From Casp-actino8 sp040381935 (lineage in GTDB: Bacteria > Actinomycetota > Acidimicrobiia > Acidimicrobiales > Ilumatobacteraceae): a DNA stretch of 64,000 bases. Position 1 is the stretch's first letter; each line of letters opens with the position of its first letter. The DNA lies in assembly GCA_040381935.1 (NCBI GenBank), contig JBEIGJ010000001.1, positions 34,241 through 98,240 on the forward strand. The letters run 5' to 3'. The position numbers were made by a program, and so were the translations under genes. Shown here in pieces: positions 15,853 to 25,502 of the stretch. The notes below the pieces were generated by a model. It was not told the origin of the DNA and did no database searches. It worked only from the letters and a program-made list of their open reading frames with translations.

Positions 15853-16521
15853 GTGCCCACCACCGATTGGAACCGCTTGCTCCGTTCAGAATTCGACGAG
15901 CCCTATTGGAAAGAACTTCAGGATTTCGTGGCTAACGAACGTCGGATGGGACCGGTGTACCCGCCGGCTGGGGACGTTTTTGCTGCACTGCACCTCACCT
16001 CTTTTGCCGATACCAAAGTGGTGCTACTCGGTCAGGATCCTTATCACGGTCCGCGCCAGGCTCACGGACTGTGTTTTTCGGTTCGTCGCGGACAGCCCCT
16101 ACCCCCCTCATTGCGCAATATCTTTCGGGAACTGCACAGTGATCTTGGCTGTCCCATCTCGGCCCATGGTTGTTTGGAAAAGTGGGCCCAAAACGGCGTG
16201 CTCCTTTTGAACACCACGCTCACCGTCCGTGCCGGTCAGGCAGCATCACATCAGGGTCGTGGCTGGGAGAAGTTCACCGACCGGGTCATTCGTTGTGTGG
16301 CTGAGAAGGATGAACATGTGGTGTTCATTCTCTGGGGAGCACCATCGCGTAAGAAGCGCAGCTTGATCGATCCTGCCCGGCATTCAATTATCGAGTCTGC
16401 GCATCCCTCGCCGCTCTCGGCCCACAATGGGTTCTTCGGATCCCGGCCGTTCTCTCGAGCCAATGAAGCGCTCGTGAGTCACGGCCAGGATCCGGTGAAC
16501 TGGTGTCTGGATCAAGACTGA
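15853..16521 (+). CDS. ung: Uracil-DNA glycosylase, family 1
   Basis: 222 aa. Removes uracil from DNA as the first step of base excision repair. The catalytic water-activating motif GQDPYHGPRQAHGLCFSV (D62) and the minor-groove loop HPSPLSAHNGFFGSRPFSRANE are complete, and the length equals the bacterial standard. GTG start at 15853 lacks a Shine-Dalgarno; CACAAT ends 6 nt upstream and could be a weak -10. Divergent from the ACC deaminase-like gene, convergent with the binding-protein gene. Confidence 0.96.
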   Translation: MPTTDWNRLLRSEFDEPYWKELQDFVANERRMGPVYPPAGDVFAALHLTSFADTKVVLLGQDPYHGPRQAHGLCFSVRRGQPLPPSLRNIFRELHSDLGCPISAHGCLEKWAQNGVLLLNTTLTVRAGQAASHQGRGWEKFTDRVIRCVAEKDEHVVFILWGAPSRKKRSLIDPARHSIIESAHPSPLSAHNGFFGSRPFSRANEALVSHGQDPVNWCLDQD

Positions 16522-16541
16522 TGCCTTACCGGACCGACGGA

Positions 16542-18275
16542 TCAGCCAGCTGGACTCGGGTAGCTCTTGGGCTCTTCACCCGGCGGTGGAGCGTCGTAGA
16601 CGCCGACTGCTCCCTCGGTGATGAAGAGACGATCTTCGGTTCCCCATTCACCAGGTAGGTAGCGTTTACCGCCGTCAGGGAAAACCAGAATTCCCTTTCC
16701 AGGCTTCCGATTTTCGTCCGGACCTTCCGCTTGCGCGTCCCACCAAAAGAGCGTGGCGTCATCGATGCCGTTGTAGTCCATCTCGTCCCAGATACCTTGC
16801 TCTCCCCAAGTCAACCAGGGCTGACTAATCGCTTTCACCGTCTCGAAGCCACGAATAGCTGCGGCAAAAGTAGTTGGATTGAGATCCGGTCCGGTGCTCT
16901 GCAAAGCCGAGAACAACAGCTGGAAACCGGGCATGAAAACGCCGATCGACTCATCCGCCGGGGGCTCTTGTCCGTTGAACCATTTATAGACCGAGTAGAT
17001 GCCACTGATTTCCGGGTTCACTCGTACCGCAAGACTGGTGACGCCAAATGCGTGGGCCCACTGTTGCTGGTCATACGAACGACCAAATGCCGTGGTGTCA
17101 GTCAATGTCGCCGCTGCTACCAGCCACTCAGGGAAATACTCCTGAGCGGTGGCCTCCCGGGTGAAATCACGAGGTGCCACCGGATCGGTGGACAAGATGA
17201 CCGTCGTAACTCCGGCAGCTTTGAGCTTGGCAATGACTTGGGACGCAGTTTGTTGAATGCTGCCGGGATCCAAAACGTAGGGCAATACCTCGACGGGCCT
17301 AGCTCCGACTGCGTCTAGTTTGGCCACCATTTCATCGGCGAGCACCTTGGACTCAGAACTTCCTTCGACATAGACATAGCCAAATGTGCGCACCGTGTCG
17401 GTGAATTGATCTCCAGCATGAATCGCTGGCTTACCCACCAGTTGCTTGCCGATGAATTCAGCAACATGAACTTGCTTTTGTGCTGCACTTCCATCGATAC
17501 CCCACACGAAGGGATCGCGTTCGGCGAACCATGAGGCGCTGCCACTTCCACATGAAATACAGACAACTTCTCGTGCCGCCAATTCGTCAGCAAAAGCATT
17601 CGTCAGCGCTGGACCCCCCACGACTACAAAGGGATTGAGTTCTTCAACGATGCGCTGAGCATCGGCGCGCGCTGTCACTTCATCATTGGCCAACCCCGTA
17701 CTTTCGTAGCGAACAACCTCAATGGATCGTCCATAGAACTCGTAGTACCGCTCGAAATACGGAATCAAATTGGCAACAGTGTCAAACTCTTGAGCGTTGG
17801 TGTCATCGACTTTGACTGCATCGGTGATGTAGTTGATGATTGGATCATTTTCTGGCCCTTGATAATGAACAATGGTGATCGTGTCGGCCGTGACACCAGT
17901 ACTGGTCGCGCCGCCATTGTCACCGCTGAACGGAGCCATGCAAAATGGGGCAAAGTAATCCACTACCGCTAACCGCCCGCGTTCGACATCACATCGATCT
18001 CCCCAGTCAATGGTGTCGACAATGCCCAATTCTTCGGCTTGCGGAAATGAGAGTGGGTAGGTCCATGAGCCATCATCAGTTTCAGGAGTCGACGACGTCG
18101 ATTCAGTAGGTGTCGTCGGTGTCGATGACTCCTCATCTCCGCCTCCTGATGTGGCAATGACGGCAATCACTCCCACAATCAGAACCACGATGACTCCGAT
18201 CGGCCCCCATTTCCTGAGTGCCCCAGACGAGCCCCCTCCTCTACTTCCTGGATTTGCGCTGCTTGCAGGTTGCAT
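16542..18275 (-). CDS. ABC transporter substrate-binding protein, Liv-type, membrane-anchored
   Basis: 577 aa, longer than typical LivK. A hydrophobic segment (about 26-45, GPIGVIVVLIVGVIAVIATSG) and a Ser/Thr-rich linker tether the periplasmic-binding-protein type 1 domain outside the membrane. The core has DTITIVHYQGPENDP, a central RYYEFYGRSIEVVRYEST, GVTTVILSTDPVAPRDFTREA and a closing WWDAQAEGPDENRKPGKG. It lies 2 bp after the MFS-ABC-ABC fusion and 3' of the fused permease, so it is the binding protein of that importer. The ligand is unknown. Confidence 0.88.
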   Translation of the reverse strand: MQPASSANPGSRGGGSSGALRKWGPIGVIVVLIVGVIAVIATSGGGDEESSTPTTPTESTSSTPETDDGSWTYPLSFPQAEELGIVDTIDWGDRCDVERGRLAVVDYFAPFCMAPFSGDNGGATSTGVTADTITIVHYQGPENDPIINYITDAVKVDDTNAQEFDTVANLIPYFERYYEFYGRSIEVVRYESTGLANDEVTARADAQRIVEELNPFVVVGGPALTNAFADELAAREVVCISCGSGSASWFAERDPFVWGIDGSAAQKQVHVAEFIGKQLVGKPAIHAGDQFTDTVRTFGYVYVEGSSESKVLADEMVAKLDAVGARPVEVLPYVLDPGSIQQTASQVIAKLKAAGVTTVILSTDPVAPRDFTREATAQEYFPEWLVAAATLTDTTAFGRSYDQQQWAHAFGVTSLAVRVNPEISGIYSVYKWFNGQEPPADESIGVFMPGFQLLFSALQSTGPDLNPTTFAAAIRGFETVKAISQPWLTWGEQGIWDEMDYNGIDDATLFWWDAQAEGPDENRKPGKGILVFPDGGKRYLPGEWGTEDRLFITEGAVGVYDAPPPGEEPKSYPSPAG

Positions 18276-18277
18276 CT

Positions 18278-21226
18278 TTATCCCCCTTGCCCGGAACGGG
18301 CGATTGCGGCACTGGATGTACCGAGATATGACTCGATCACAATTGGATGGGCAAGAACCACCGAGGGTGTCCCAGTGGCGATCACCCGACCCTGATCAAG
18401 AGCTACCAATCGATCAGCGACCGACGAGATGAAAGGAATGTCGTGCTCGATAATCACGATTGCTGATCCCATTTCGGAACGAAGCCGTTCGACCACCGGT
18501 GCCAAGGCTTCGACTTCTTTTTGCGCCAACCCGGACGATGGTTCATCGAGCAAAATGACACTGGGGCGGTGTGCCACCAAACAGGCCAAGTCAACAATCC
18601 GGCGGGTTCCCGTCGACAACTCGCGGATGAACTTCCGCTCGAAATCGCCCAGGCCCAGTAACTCCACCAACTCATCGACACGCTTGGCAACGGAACTTTC
18701 CGCGTCGAAAGCCATCGGAAGATGCATCGCTGCCGCAAGTGCACTCTTATTGGTGACCCACCGCTCAAGCGATACCGACAATGTCTCGCGCACCGTGAGC
18801 TCGGGGAAAAGACGTGCATCTTGAAATGAGCGGCCAAGTCCCGCTGCCGCTCGAATGTGCGGTGGAGACGAAGAAACATCCACGTGACCAACTTTGATTC
18901 GTCCGCCTTGGGTCGGGGTGAATCCGGAAATGATGTCGAACAGCGTTGTCTTACCGGCACCATTAGGACCTATGACCCCGACGATTTCCTGAGAGCGGAC
19001 GGTCAAGGACACATGATCGACGGCACGAATCCCACCAAAGACGGCTACGACGTCATCGATCTGCAGCACCACGTCTTGTGATGGAGAAGACTCAGCGGGC
19101 GATCCATCCTGTTTTGCGTCCAGCTCGTCCACCAGAATCTCATGACCATCGGCAGCACCGGAGAGGAATACCGAGCGCAAAACATCTGGTCGCTCCAAGA
19201 GTTCAGCTGTTGGCCCCGAAAATCGGATTTCACCGCGCTCCAAGAAATATGCCCGGTCGGCGACAGTGAGTGCCACGTTCACACTTTGTTCCACCAGCAC
19301 GACGGTGACTCCATCAGCCGCTAGACGCTGAATGACCGGAAGCATTTGGCCGACTATGACGGGAGCGAGCCCCAAGGACAATTCGTCGATGAGGAGGACT
19401 CGGGGTCGCATGATGAAACTCATCGACAACGCCAACATTTGCTGCTGCCCGCCGGACAAATTGGCGGCTGGCTCGCTGAGACGGCTTTCCAAAATCGGGA
19501 ACATCTCCATGATCTCAGAACGCGCTTGTGCCACATCTTTCGTACTACGCCGGTTGGTCCACCCTGCAAGTTCGAGGTTCTCCTTTACGGTGAGAGATCC
19601 GAATACTCCAGCTCCACCAGGCATCTGCACGATGCCCAAGGCCGCAATTTCATGAGGGGGAGCATGAGTGATATCACGACCATCAAAAATGATGGCCCCG
19701 CGTTCTGCTTCGACGGTACCGCTGATGGATTTCAGCAAAGTACTTTTACCCGCGCCGTTGGTACCGAGAAGAGCCACGATTTCGCCTTCTTCAAAATCCA
19801 GATTGACTCCCTGAATGACCATTCGACCGTCATAACCCGCATGAACTGCTCGAAGAAGAAGTAACTTCGCATGACCATGTTGCCGGTCATAGATCGCTTC
19901 AGATCGTGCCGCTGCTGATTGCCACACTTGGGTGATGTCTTCCATGATGACATCACCGATGGAGCGCTGAATCAGCCCGCCGATGATGAACAACGGGATC
20001 ATCACCAACATGCCGATGCGAATTGTGAATTGATCAGCCACCCAGCCGATCAGGGGAAGAACCCCGAGGCCAGGTATGACCCACAAGGAGGCAACAGAGA
20101 ATCCCGTTGCTCGAACTCGCGGCGGTATCGCCAAAGACAAACCAGAAAAAATCGCCGGCGCAAGCACCGCCAACGCCGCTGAGATCACGCAGTTGACAGC
20201 TACCGCGAGATAGATGTTGGGCGCCAAGGCAAAAGCGGCAGACAAAAAGGCAGCAGCAATGGCGATCGTTCCACCGACGCGCGTCAATCCGGCCACATTG
20301 CCGGCATGTTTCTTAGAAATCCAACGCGCGCCGACAATCAGTCCCACGAGTTGGAACGGCTCGGCGATAGCTGCGGCCACGCCGCGAGCCCGCTCATCGA
20401 GACCAAATTCCTGTTCGTACAAGAGCGAAGCCAAAGTGACGAACCCGATCAGCCCAGTGGCCAGGAACGGCAAGCTGTACCAAATCCGCTTGAGGGATCG
20501 GACCTTGTGCACCGTACGCCAACTCTCGGAAAACGACGGCGGACTCTCCTCGGTCTCGCTGACTTCAGCACTGGAACCCGCGGCCAGGCGCTCCCACCGA
20601 CCGCGAACCGGTTCTCGCATCTTGAGAGCGAGCAGGGCGAAGATCACCGTCGGAACCATGAACACCAGAAATGGTGTTCGCCAGCCGAAATAGAATGCCA
20701 GGAGTCCTGCTGAGAGTGGGCCGACAAAACTCCCTACCGCATTCGCCGCCCGGTGAACCGAATACACCTTGGTACGCGTCTCGATCGGGTAGTAGTCGGC
20801 AATGAGTGAGTTGTGCGTCGGGTCAATCACCGCCTTGCCCAGCGATGAACCACTCCGGGCTACGGTCAAAACAATGAGACCGGCTGCCAGTCCGGTCAGT
20901 CCCGAAAAAACGGCCCAGACCAAAGCCCCTCCGGCTACAAGGGGGATCCGCGGCGATCGATCAGCCCACTGGGCGATAGGAACCTGCAAGGCCAGAGCCG
21001 CAACGCTGGCCAAAGCCACCAACCCCAGCATCGTGCTCAAATCGAGATCGAAATGATCACGAATTTCGGGCAACAGAATCCCGAACGCTGCTCGGTCCAA
21101 TTCATCGACAGCGTTCAATCCGAACAGGATCACCAGTGGGTAGGTGGCCTCCCCTCCACACAGACGCCGCAGGGCCACCAGCGGATGGAGCAGGACGGCA
21201 AATCGCGACGGTTGGCTATCAGTCAT
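18278..21226 (-). CDS. MFS transporter fused to LivF-type and LivG-type ATPases
   Basis: 982-aa fusion in one unbroken frame. Residues about 1-430: MFS permease with about 12 hydrophobic segments and the loop 2-3 motif QWADRSPR. About 455-690: LivF-type ATPase (Walker A GTNGAGKST, signature LSGGQQQMLALS, Walker B VLLIDELSLGLAP). About 720-965: LivG-type ATPase (Walker A GPNGAGKTT, signature LSTGTRRIVDLA, Walker B VILLDEPSSGLA, switch IIEHD). A charged linker separates the ATPases. Overlaps the fused permease gene by 4 bp. It appears to supply both ATPases of the importer, with an added MFS domain of unclear role. Confidence 0.9.
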   Translation of the reverse strand: MTDSQPSRFAVLLHPLVALRRLCGGEATYPLVILFGLNAVDELDRAAFGILLPEIRDHFDLDLSTMLGLVALASVAALALQVPIAQWADRSPRIPLVAGGALVWAVFSGLTGLAAGLIVLTVARSGSSLGKAVIDPTHNSLIADYYPIETRTKVYSVHRAANAVGSFVGPLSAGLLAFYFGWRTPFLVFMVPTVIFALLALKMREPVRGRWERLAAGSSAEVSETEESPPSFSESWRTVHKVRSLKRIWYSLPFLATGLIGFVTLASLLYEQEFGLDERARGVAAAIAEPFQLVGLIVGARWISKKHAGNVAGLTRVGGTIAIAAAFLSAAFALAPNIYLAVAVNCVISAALAVLAPAIFSGLSLAIPPRVRATGFSVASLWVIPGLGVLPLIGWVADQFTIRIGMLVMIPLFIIGGLIQRSIGDVIMEDITQVWQSAAARSEAIYDRQHGHAKLLLLRAVHAGYDGRMVIQGVNLDFEEGEIVALLGTNGAGKSTLLKSISGTVEAERGAIIFDGRDITHAPPHEIAALGIVQMPGGAGVFGSLTVKENLELAGWTNRRSTKDVAQARSEIMEMFPILESRLSEPAANLSGGQQQMLALSMSFIMRPRVLLIDELSLGLAPVIVGQMLPVIQRLAADGVTVVLVEQSVNVALTVADRAYFLERGEIRFSGPTAELLERPDVLRSVFLSGAADGHEILVDELDAKQDGSPAESSPSQDVVLQIDDVVAVFGGIRAVDHVSLTVRSQEIVGVIGPNGAGKTTLFDIISGFTPTQGGRIKVGHVDVSSSPPHIRAAAGLGRSFQDARLFPELTVRETLSVSLERWVTNKSALAAAMHLPMAFDAESSVAKRVDELVELLGLGDFERKFIRELSTGTRRIVDLACLVAHRPSVILLDEPSSGLAQKEVEALAPVVERLRSEMGSAIVIIEHDIPFISSVADRLVALDQGRVIATGTPSVVLAHPIVIESYLGTSSAAIARSGQGG

Positions 21227-23376
21227 CTCAGACCCTTTGTACTCAACGCAGGAGCCGAGTCGTCGGCTGGAGTCTGCTCATTGGTCTCCATTGAACTTTC
21301 AGGGCCATGATTACTTCCACGGCTTTTCCGACTTTCAGCATTGACGTGAAGAGATTCGATGCGGCGCGTCAATTCGTCACGGATACGGAAAATGAGAGCC
21401 GCAAGACCTCCGGGAAGAATCAAGAGCACCGCAAGAACTCCCACACCAGAGGAAAGGAATCTCCACTCCGCCGTGGTGACGAACCATTCCACACCGCGCA
21501 GGTAGACCGCTCCCAGTACCGCACCAAATGACGAGCCGAGTCCCCCAACGATTGATGCAGTAAAGACGTCCAAACTGCGCCCGACTCCATAACTGCTCAG
21601 GTCGAAACTGAAGTTCAGATGAGCGAAGAGGCCGCCACCGATACCGGCAATGGCGCCAGAGATTGCAAAGGCCGTCAGTTTCACCATCGTGCCGGGAATC
21701 GCATACGACAAAGCAGTTCGCTCATTGTCTCGTAAGGCAACAATGGCTCGACCTGTTCGGCTTCGACGAATACCTCTCACTGCCACCAGCACAACCATCA
21801 GAATCATCAAACTGAACACGTAAAAGCGAGTGGGCGTCGAAATATCGACAAGGCCGAAGACCGGGAGGCGCTCGATGCGTTGATTCGGAATCCAGCTGAA
21901 AAACCGATCGTTCAGTAACCACGACGTGACGCTGAGAGAAAAGACCAATGTGGTCACCGCCAAATACAAACCCCGAAGCCGTAACGCTGGAAGACCCACG
22001 ACGAAAGCAGCGAGAGCACCAGCCACTGCTCCAACTATCAACGCCAAGAGCAGATCCATATTCCAAGTCGAGGTGCACTTTGCACTGACTGCAGCGCCAA
22101 TGGCCACGAAACCGAATTGCCCCAAAGAGATTTGACCGGCCCAACCAGTGAGCACGACCAGGGATAGTCCGATGATTGCATAGACCACGATCGCCGAGAC
22201 TTTGATGATCTGGTCACTTCGAAGAATGACTGGAACCAAAATCAAACCGATTACCAACAAAGACCACGCCCCCCATCGCAGGAGTCGGACCAATCCGAGA
22301 CGGGCAACATCTGGGGCCAGGTCACGAACTTCATCGGCCAAACGCCACGACATCTGCACGTCTTGATCCAAACGGGTCGTCTCCCGCCGCTGCATGAGAA
22401 GTGCCATCATGACCGCAGCCCCGACAAAAGGGGCGACCAGAAGCGGACTGGAGGCATTCCACTGCACGCCGTACTCAAAGATGCCCAGTGCCACTGCCGC
22501 AATAGCCACTGTCGGCAGGTGCCGAAGCCGTCCAATGACCAAAGCCGCCAAGGCCAGCACCAACGTCGATAATGACAATGCACTGCCCAGGGGAACCCCA
22601 AGTATTCCTGCTCGAAGAAACAAAGCGAGAAACGACAGAGCCGCAGCCAACATCCACACCACCGTGGACAGCCAACCCACCGGAATTCCCAGCAGTGCTG
22701 CTCGGTCACTGCGCTCAGCGGCAGCTCGGACTGCAGTACCAAGACTGGTTTGGGACAAAAAAAGTCCAACTGCCAACATGGCCAATGGAGCAACGATGAC
22801 CGCCATCAGATCGTTGGCATTCAAAATGAATGATCCAAGGGTCAATTTCCAGTCGAAGGGTGCAGGAATACGTTGCGAGGCCGCCGTCTCATCCCAGAGT
22901 TTGGGTATTTGCAGTGACAACACCGCCAAGAGTTGAGTAATGCCAATTGTGGCCACGGTCAACACGAGTCGCGGTGATCGAACGAATCGACGAACCACGA
23001 CCAACTCCACCAGTGCTCCGAGAACAATGGATGCCGCCAAACCGACGAACAAACCAAAGGCGTAGGGAAGCCCAGAGAACACCACTAACCCAACAGCGAG
23101 AACAGTTGGTACGAAACCGAGATCGGCTTGGGCAAAGTTGATGACCCGATTGGCCCGATAGACCAAGGCCATTCCCACAGCCAAAAGCGCAGTCAAGAGG
23201 CCAATCACCGCTCCCCGAATCCAGGCCCCCGCAGGTACCCCGAAAAAGACCATTTGAACCACTATCAAACTGATAGCCGGTGCGAGCCGCACCACCAACG
23301 GCCATCCCGAGGTCACGATCCGATTCACAGTTGTCACGATGCCCCTATCGATCCCCCTTTGAATAGTTCTCGCCAC
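21223..23376 (-). CDS. LivH-LivM fused branched-chain amino acid ABC permease
   Basis: 717 aa. The N-terminal half is LivH-like (GLLTALLAVGMALVYRANRVINFAQ, then the EAA loop RAAAERSDRAALLGIP), the C-terminal half LivM-like (LTGWAGQISLGQFGFVAIGAAV, then RSRTGRAIVALRDNERTALSYAIPG). It thus makes the complete transmembrane heterodimer in one chain, with about 16 hydrophobic segments. Ends in a hydrophilic tail of about 50 aa. The GTG start at 23376 has no evident Shine-Dalgarno. First gene of the importer operon, overlapping the MFS-ABC-ABC gene by an ATGA. Confidence 0.92.
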   Translation of the reverse strand: MARTIQRGIDRGIVTTVNRIVTSGWPLVVRLAPAISLIVVQMVFFGVPAGAWIRGAVIGLLTALLAVGMALVYRANRVINFAQADLGFVPTVLAVGLVVFSGLPYAFGLFVGLAASIVLGALVELVVVRRFVRSPRLVLTVATIGITQLLAVLSLQIPKLWDETAASQRIPAPFDWKLTLGSFILNANDLMAVIVAPLAMLAVGLFLSQTSLGTAVRAAAERSDRAALLGIPVGWLSTVVWMLAAALSFLALFLRAGILGVPLGSALSLSTLVLALAALVIGRLRHLPTVAIAAVALGIFEYGVQWNASSPLLVAPFVGAAVMMALLMQRRETTRLDQDVQMSWRLADEVRDLAPDVARLGLVRLLRWGAWSLLVIGLILVPVILRSDQIIKVSAIVVYAIIGLSLVVLTGWAGQISLGQFGFVAIGAAVSAKCTSTWNMDLLLALIVGAVAGALAAFVVGLPALRLRGLYLAVTTLVFSLSVTSWLLNDRFFSWIPNQRIERLPVFGLVDISTPTRFYVFSLMILMVVLVAVRGIRRSRTGRAIVALRDNERTALSYAIPGTMVKLTAFAISGAIAGIGGGLFAHLNFSFDLSSYGVGRSLDVFTASIVGGLGSSFGAVLGAVYLRGVEWFVTTAEWRFLSSGVGVLAVLLILPGGLAALIFRIRDELTRRIESLHVNAESRKSRGSNHGPESSMETNEQTPADDSAPALSTKGLR

Positions 23377-23523
23377 GGTGGGTGGTGACTTGATCTATCC
23401 AACAATTGTTTATGGATAGCACACCAGCGAAACACCGATATCACTGGCCACCCGACTCAAGTAGCGACTCTGAAATGCCATGGGCGAATCTTCTGTCAGG
23501 TGGTGTGTAACTACCGGTCAGAG

Positions 23524-23529
23524 TAGAGT
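23524..23529 (+). promoter_or_regulatory. -10 hexamer TAGAGT for leaderless SRPBCC mRNA
   Basis: TAGAGT ends 7 nt before the GTG at 23537; no Shine-Dalgarno is present. The rest of the 160-bp intergenic region (23377-23536), between divergent genes, shows nothing else I can name. Confidence 0.6.
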
Positions 23530-23536
23530 TCCGTCG

Positions 23537-23932
23537 GTGGGAACGGTACGGCGCCAGATATTCATCGATGCCCCAGCCGACACCGTGTGGTCCCTGGTCG
23601 GCGACCCGGCCCGCCTCCATGAATGGTTTCCAATCACCGACTGCCACGTCGAGGGCGCCAAACGGTGGATCACCCTGGCCAGCGGTTTGCGCTTTGAAGA
23701 AGACATCATCACTCTTGACCATGTCCTTCGACGCTTTCAATATCGAATCGTCAACAACCCGATCGTGGCCCACCATCTGGGCACCGTGGACGTCATCCCC
23801 GACGGGGACCATCGATGCCTGGTGGTGTACGGCACCGACGTTGATCCCGAGGTCATGGCCCTGATCATCGGCGGCGCGGCCGGCGAAGGTCTCGAGCATC
23901 TGCACGAACTTTTCACTCCTGGGAGGTCCTGA
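23537..23932 (+). CDS. SRPBCC (START/polyketide cyclase-like) family protein
   Basis: About 131 aa. The N-terminus RRQIFIDAPADTVWSLVGDPARLHEWFP is the classic SRPBCC opening (IdAPaetVWallgD..rl..W.P), followed by strands ending HRCLVVYGTDVDP and a C-terminal helix. Such proteins bind hydrophobic ligands in a cavity; the ligand here is unknown. GTG 23537 is chosen because it starts at the conserved strand and has a -10 hexamer 7 nt upstream. The stop overlaps the sulfatase start (TGATG), so they are co-transcribed. Confidence 0.8.
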   Translation: MGTVRRQIFIDAPADTVWSLVGDPARLHEWFPITDCHVEGAKRWITLASGLRFEEDIITLDHVLRRFQYRIVNNPIVAHHLGTVDVIPDGDHRCLVVYGTDVDPEVMALIIGGAAGEGLEHLHELFTPGRS

Positions 23933-25485
23933 TGGGTCGGAAGATACTTTTCATCACCACCGACCAACAGCGTTTCGATGCTTTGGGCTGTAACGGCGGA
24001 ACAGTTGCCCGCACCCCCCACATTGATTCCTTGGCAGCCGAGGGCATCAATTTTCTGCGAGCCCATCCGCAAAGTGTGGTCTGCATGCCCTCACGCTCCA
24101 CCATGATCACCGGACAGCATGTTGCGACCCATGGAGTGTGGATGAATGGCGTTCCGTTGCCCATTGATGCTCCCAGCGTGGCTACTACTCTGCACGATGC
24201 GGGATACGCCACCGCTCTCATCGGAAAAGCCCATTTCGAACCATTTCTTGATCCGTTCTTGCGGTTCACCGAAAATCGTCTTGCAGTAACGGGGCAACAT
24301 CACGACTTCCATGATGGTCACCTACATCGCGGCTTCGATCATATGGAAACGGCAACGCACGGAGCTGCGGGTTCTTTCCACTATGCACAGTGGATACTCA
24401 AGAACCATCCCGAAGCAATGGGCATGTTCTACCGAGTCCTCGATCAGGAACTCCAGGTCAATGCCGCCGGCGGCGGAGACACTGGGGCACCTCAGGCCCA
24501 CCGCAATGACATTGCGCGCGAGTGGTACCACACCGATTGGGTGGCCGATCGCGCTATTGCTTGGCTGGACGCCCTCGATCAGGAACGTGACTGGTTCTGC
24601 TGGGTGAGTTTTCCCGATCCACACCACCCCTGGGATCCGCCCAGTTCGGAACTGCATCGGGTCCCCTGGCAAGACCTTGACCTTCCTGCTGGATATCCCG
24701 CTGATCGCCAGGAACGAGAAGCAATCTTGGACGATAAACCGCGTCACTGGCGGCAGTGGTACGAAGGCCAGTTCTATTCCAACTATGAAGCGCCAGCCCG
24801 GTGGGTTCCAAAAACCTTGACTGATGACCAAGTGCGCGAGATCAACGCCCTGACTCATATCGAAAACGAATTGATCGACGAAGCGGTTGGCCGCATTCTT
24901 CGGCATATCGAGACCCGGGGCTGGCACAACGACACCGACATCATCTACTCCACTGATCATGGTGAGTTGCAGGGAGACTTCGGTCTACTTTTCAAAGGTC
25001 CTTATCATGTCGATGCTCTCATGCGTCTGCCGTTGATCTGGAAGCCGGCGCCATCCGCCGGCGTGCAGTCGGCAACGGTGACCGCACCTGTTGGCCACGT
25101 TGCGCTTGCAGCCACGTTTTGTCATATTGCCGGACTTGCGCAACCAACGTATTGCGAATCAAAACGGCTGCCCATGGACGATGGTGAGGCTTCGGCTCTC
25201 GGACACGAACGTGTACTCACCGAATGGGACAGTGTGCTCTTTGGCAAAGAAGTCCGCTTGCGAACGATCTACCGCGACAATTGGGTGGCGACAACCTGTC
25301 TTGCAGGAACGGTGCATGATGGTTCAGAAGGAGAGCTCTACGACTTGGCGGCTGACCCGCTGCAACGCGTGAATCTTTGGAATGACGCCTCCCATCGCGC
25401 CACTCGCGATGATCTCATTGCCGATCTTTGGGATCACTTGCCGACACCCAGTGGAGAGCCTCGGCAGGTCGATGCCCCAGTTTGA
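23932..25485 (+). CDS. Sulfatase (type I, formylglycine-dependent)
   Basis: 517 aa alkaline-phosphatase-superfamily sulfatase. Metal-binding DQQ (11-13) in ILFITTDQQRFDALG, active-site C51 in VVCMPSRSTMITGQ (CxPxR, oxidised to formylglycine), TALIGKAHFEP (Lys/His pair), and STDHGELQGDFGLLFKGPYH near the C-terminal third (Asp-His metal site and Lys). No signal peptide is seen, so it is probably cytoplasmic. It cleaves a sulfate or phosphonate ester; the substrate is unknown. No formylglycine-generating enzyme lies in the window. Coupled to the SRPBCC gene. Confidence 0.92.
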   Translation: MGRKILFITTDQQRFDALGCNGGTVARTPHIDSLAAEGINFLRAHPQSVVCMPSRSTMITGQHVATHGVWMNGVPLPIDAPSVATTLHDAGYATALIGKAHFEPFLDPFLRFTENRLAVTGQHHDFHDGHLHRGFDHMETATHGAAGSFHYAQWILKNHPEAMGMFYRVLDQELQVNAAGGGDTGAPQAHRNDIAREWYHTDWVADRAIAWLDALDQERDWFCWVSFPDPHHPWDPPSSELHRVPWQDLDLPAGYPADRQEREAILDDKPRHWRQWYEGQFYSNYEAPARWVPKTLTDDQVREINALTHIENELIDEAVGRILRHIETRGWHNDTDIIYSTDHGELQGDFGLLFKGPYHVDALMRLPLIWKPAPSAGVQSATVTAPVGHVALAATFCHIAGLAQPTYCESKRLPMDDGEASALGHERVLTEWDSVLFGKEVRLRTIYRDNWVATTCLAGTVHDGSEGELYDLAADPLQRVNLWNDASHRATRDDLIADLWDHLPTPSGEPRQVDAPV

Positions 25486-25502
25486 ACCCGATTGCGCCGG
25501 AA

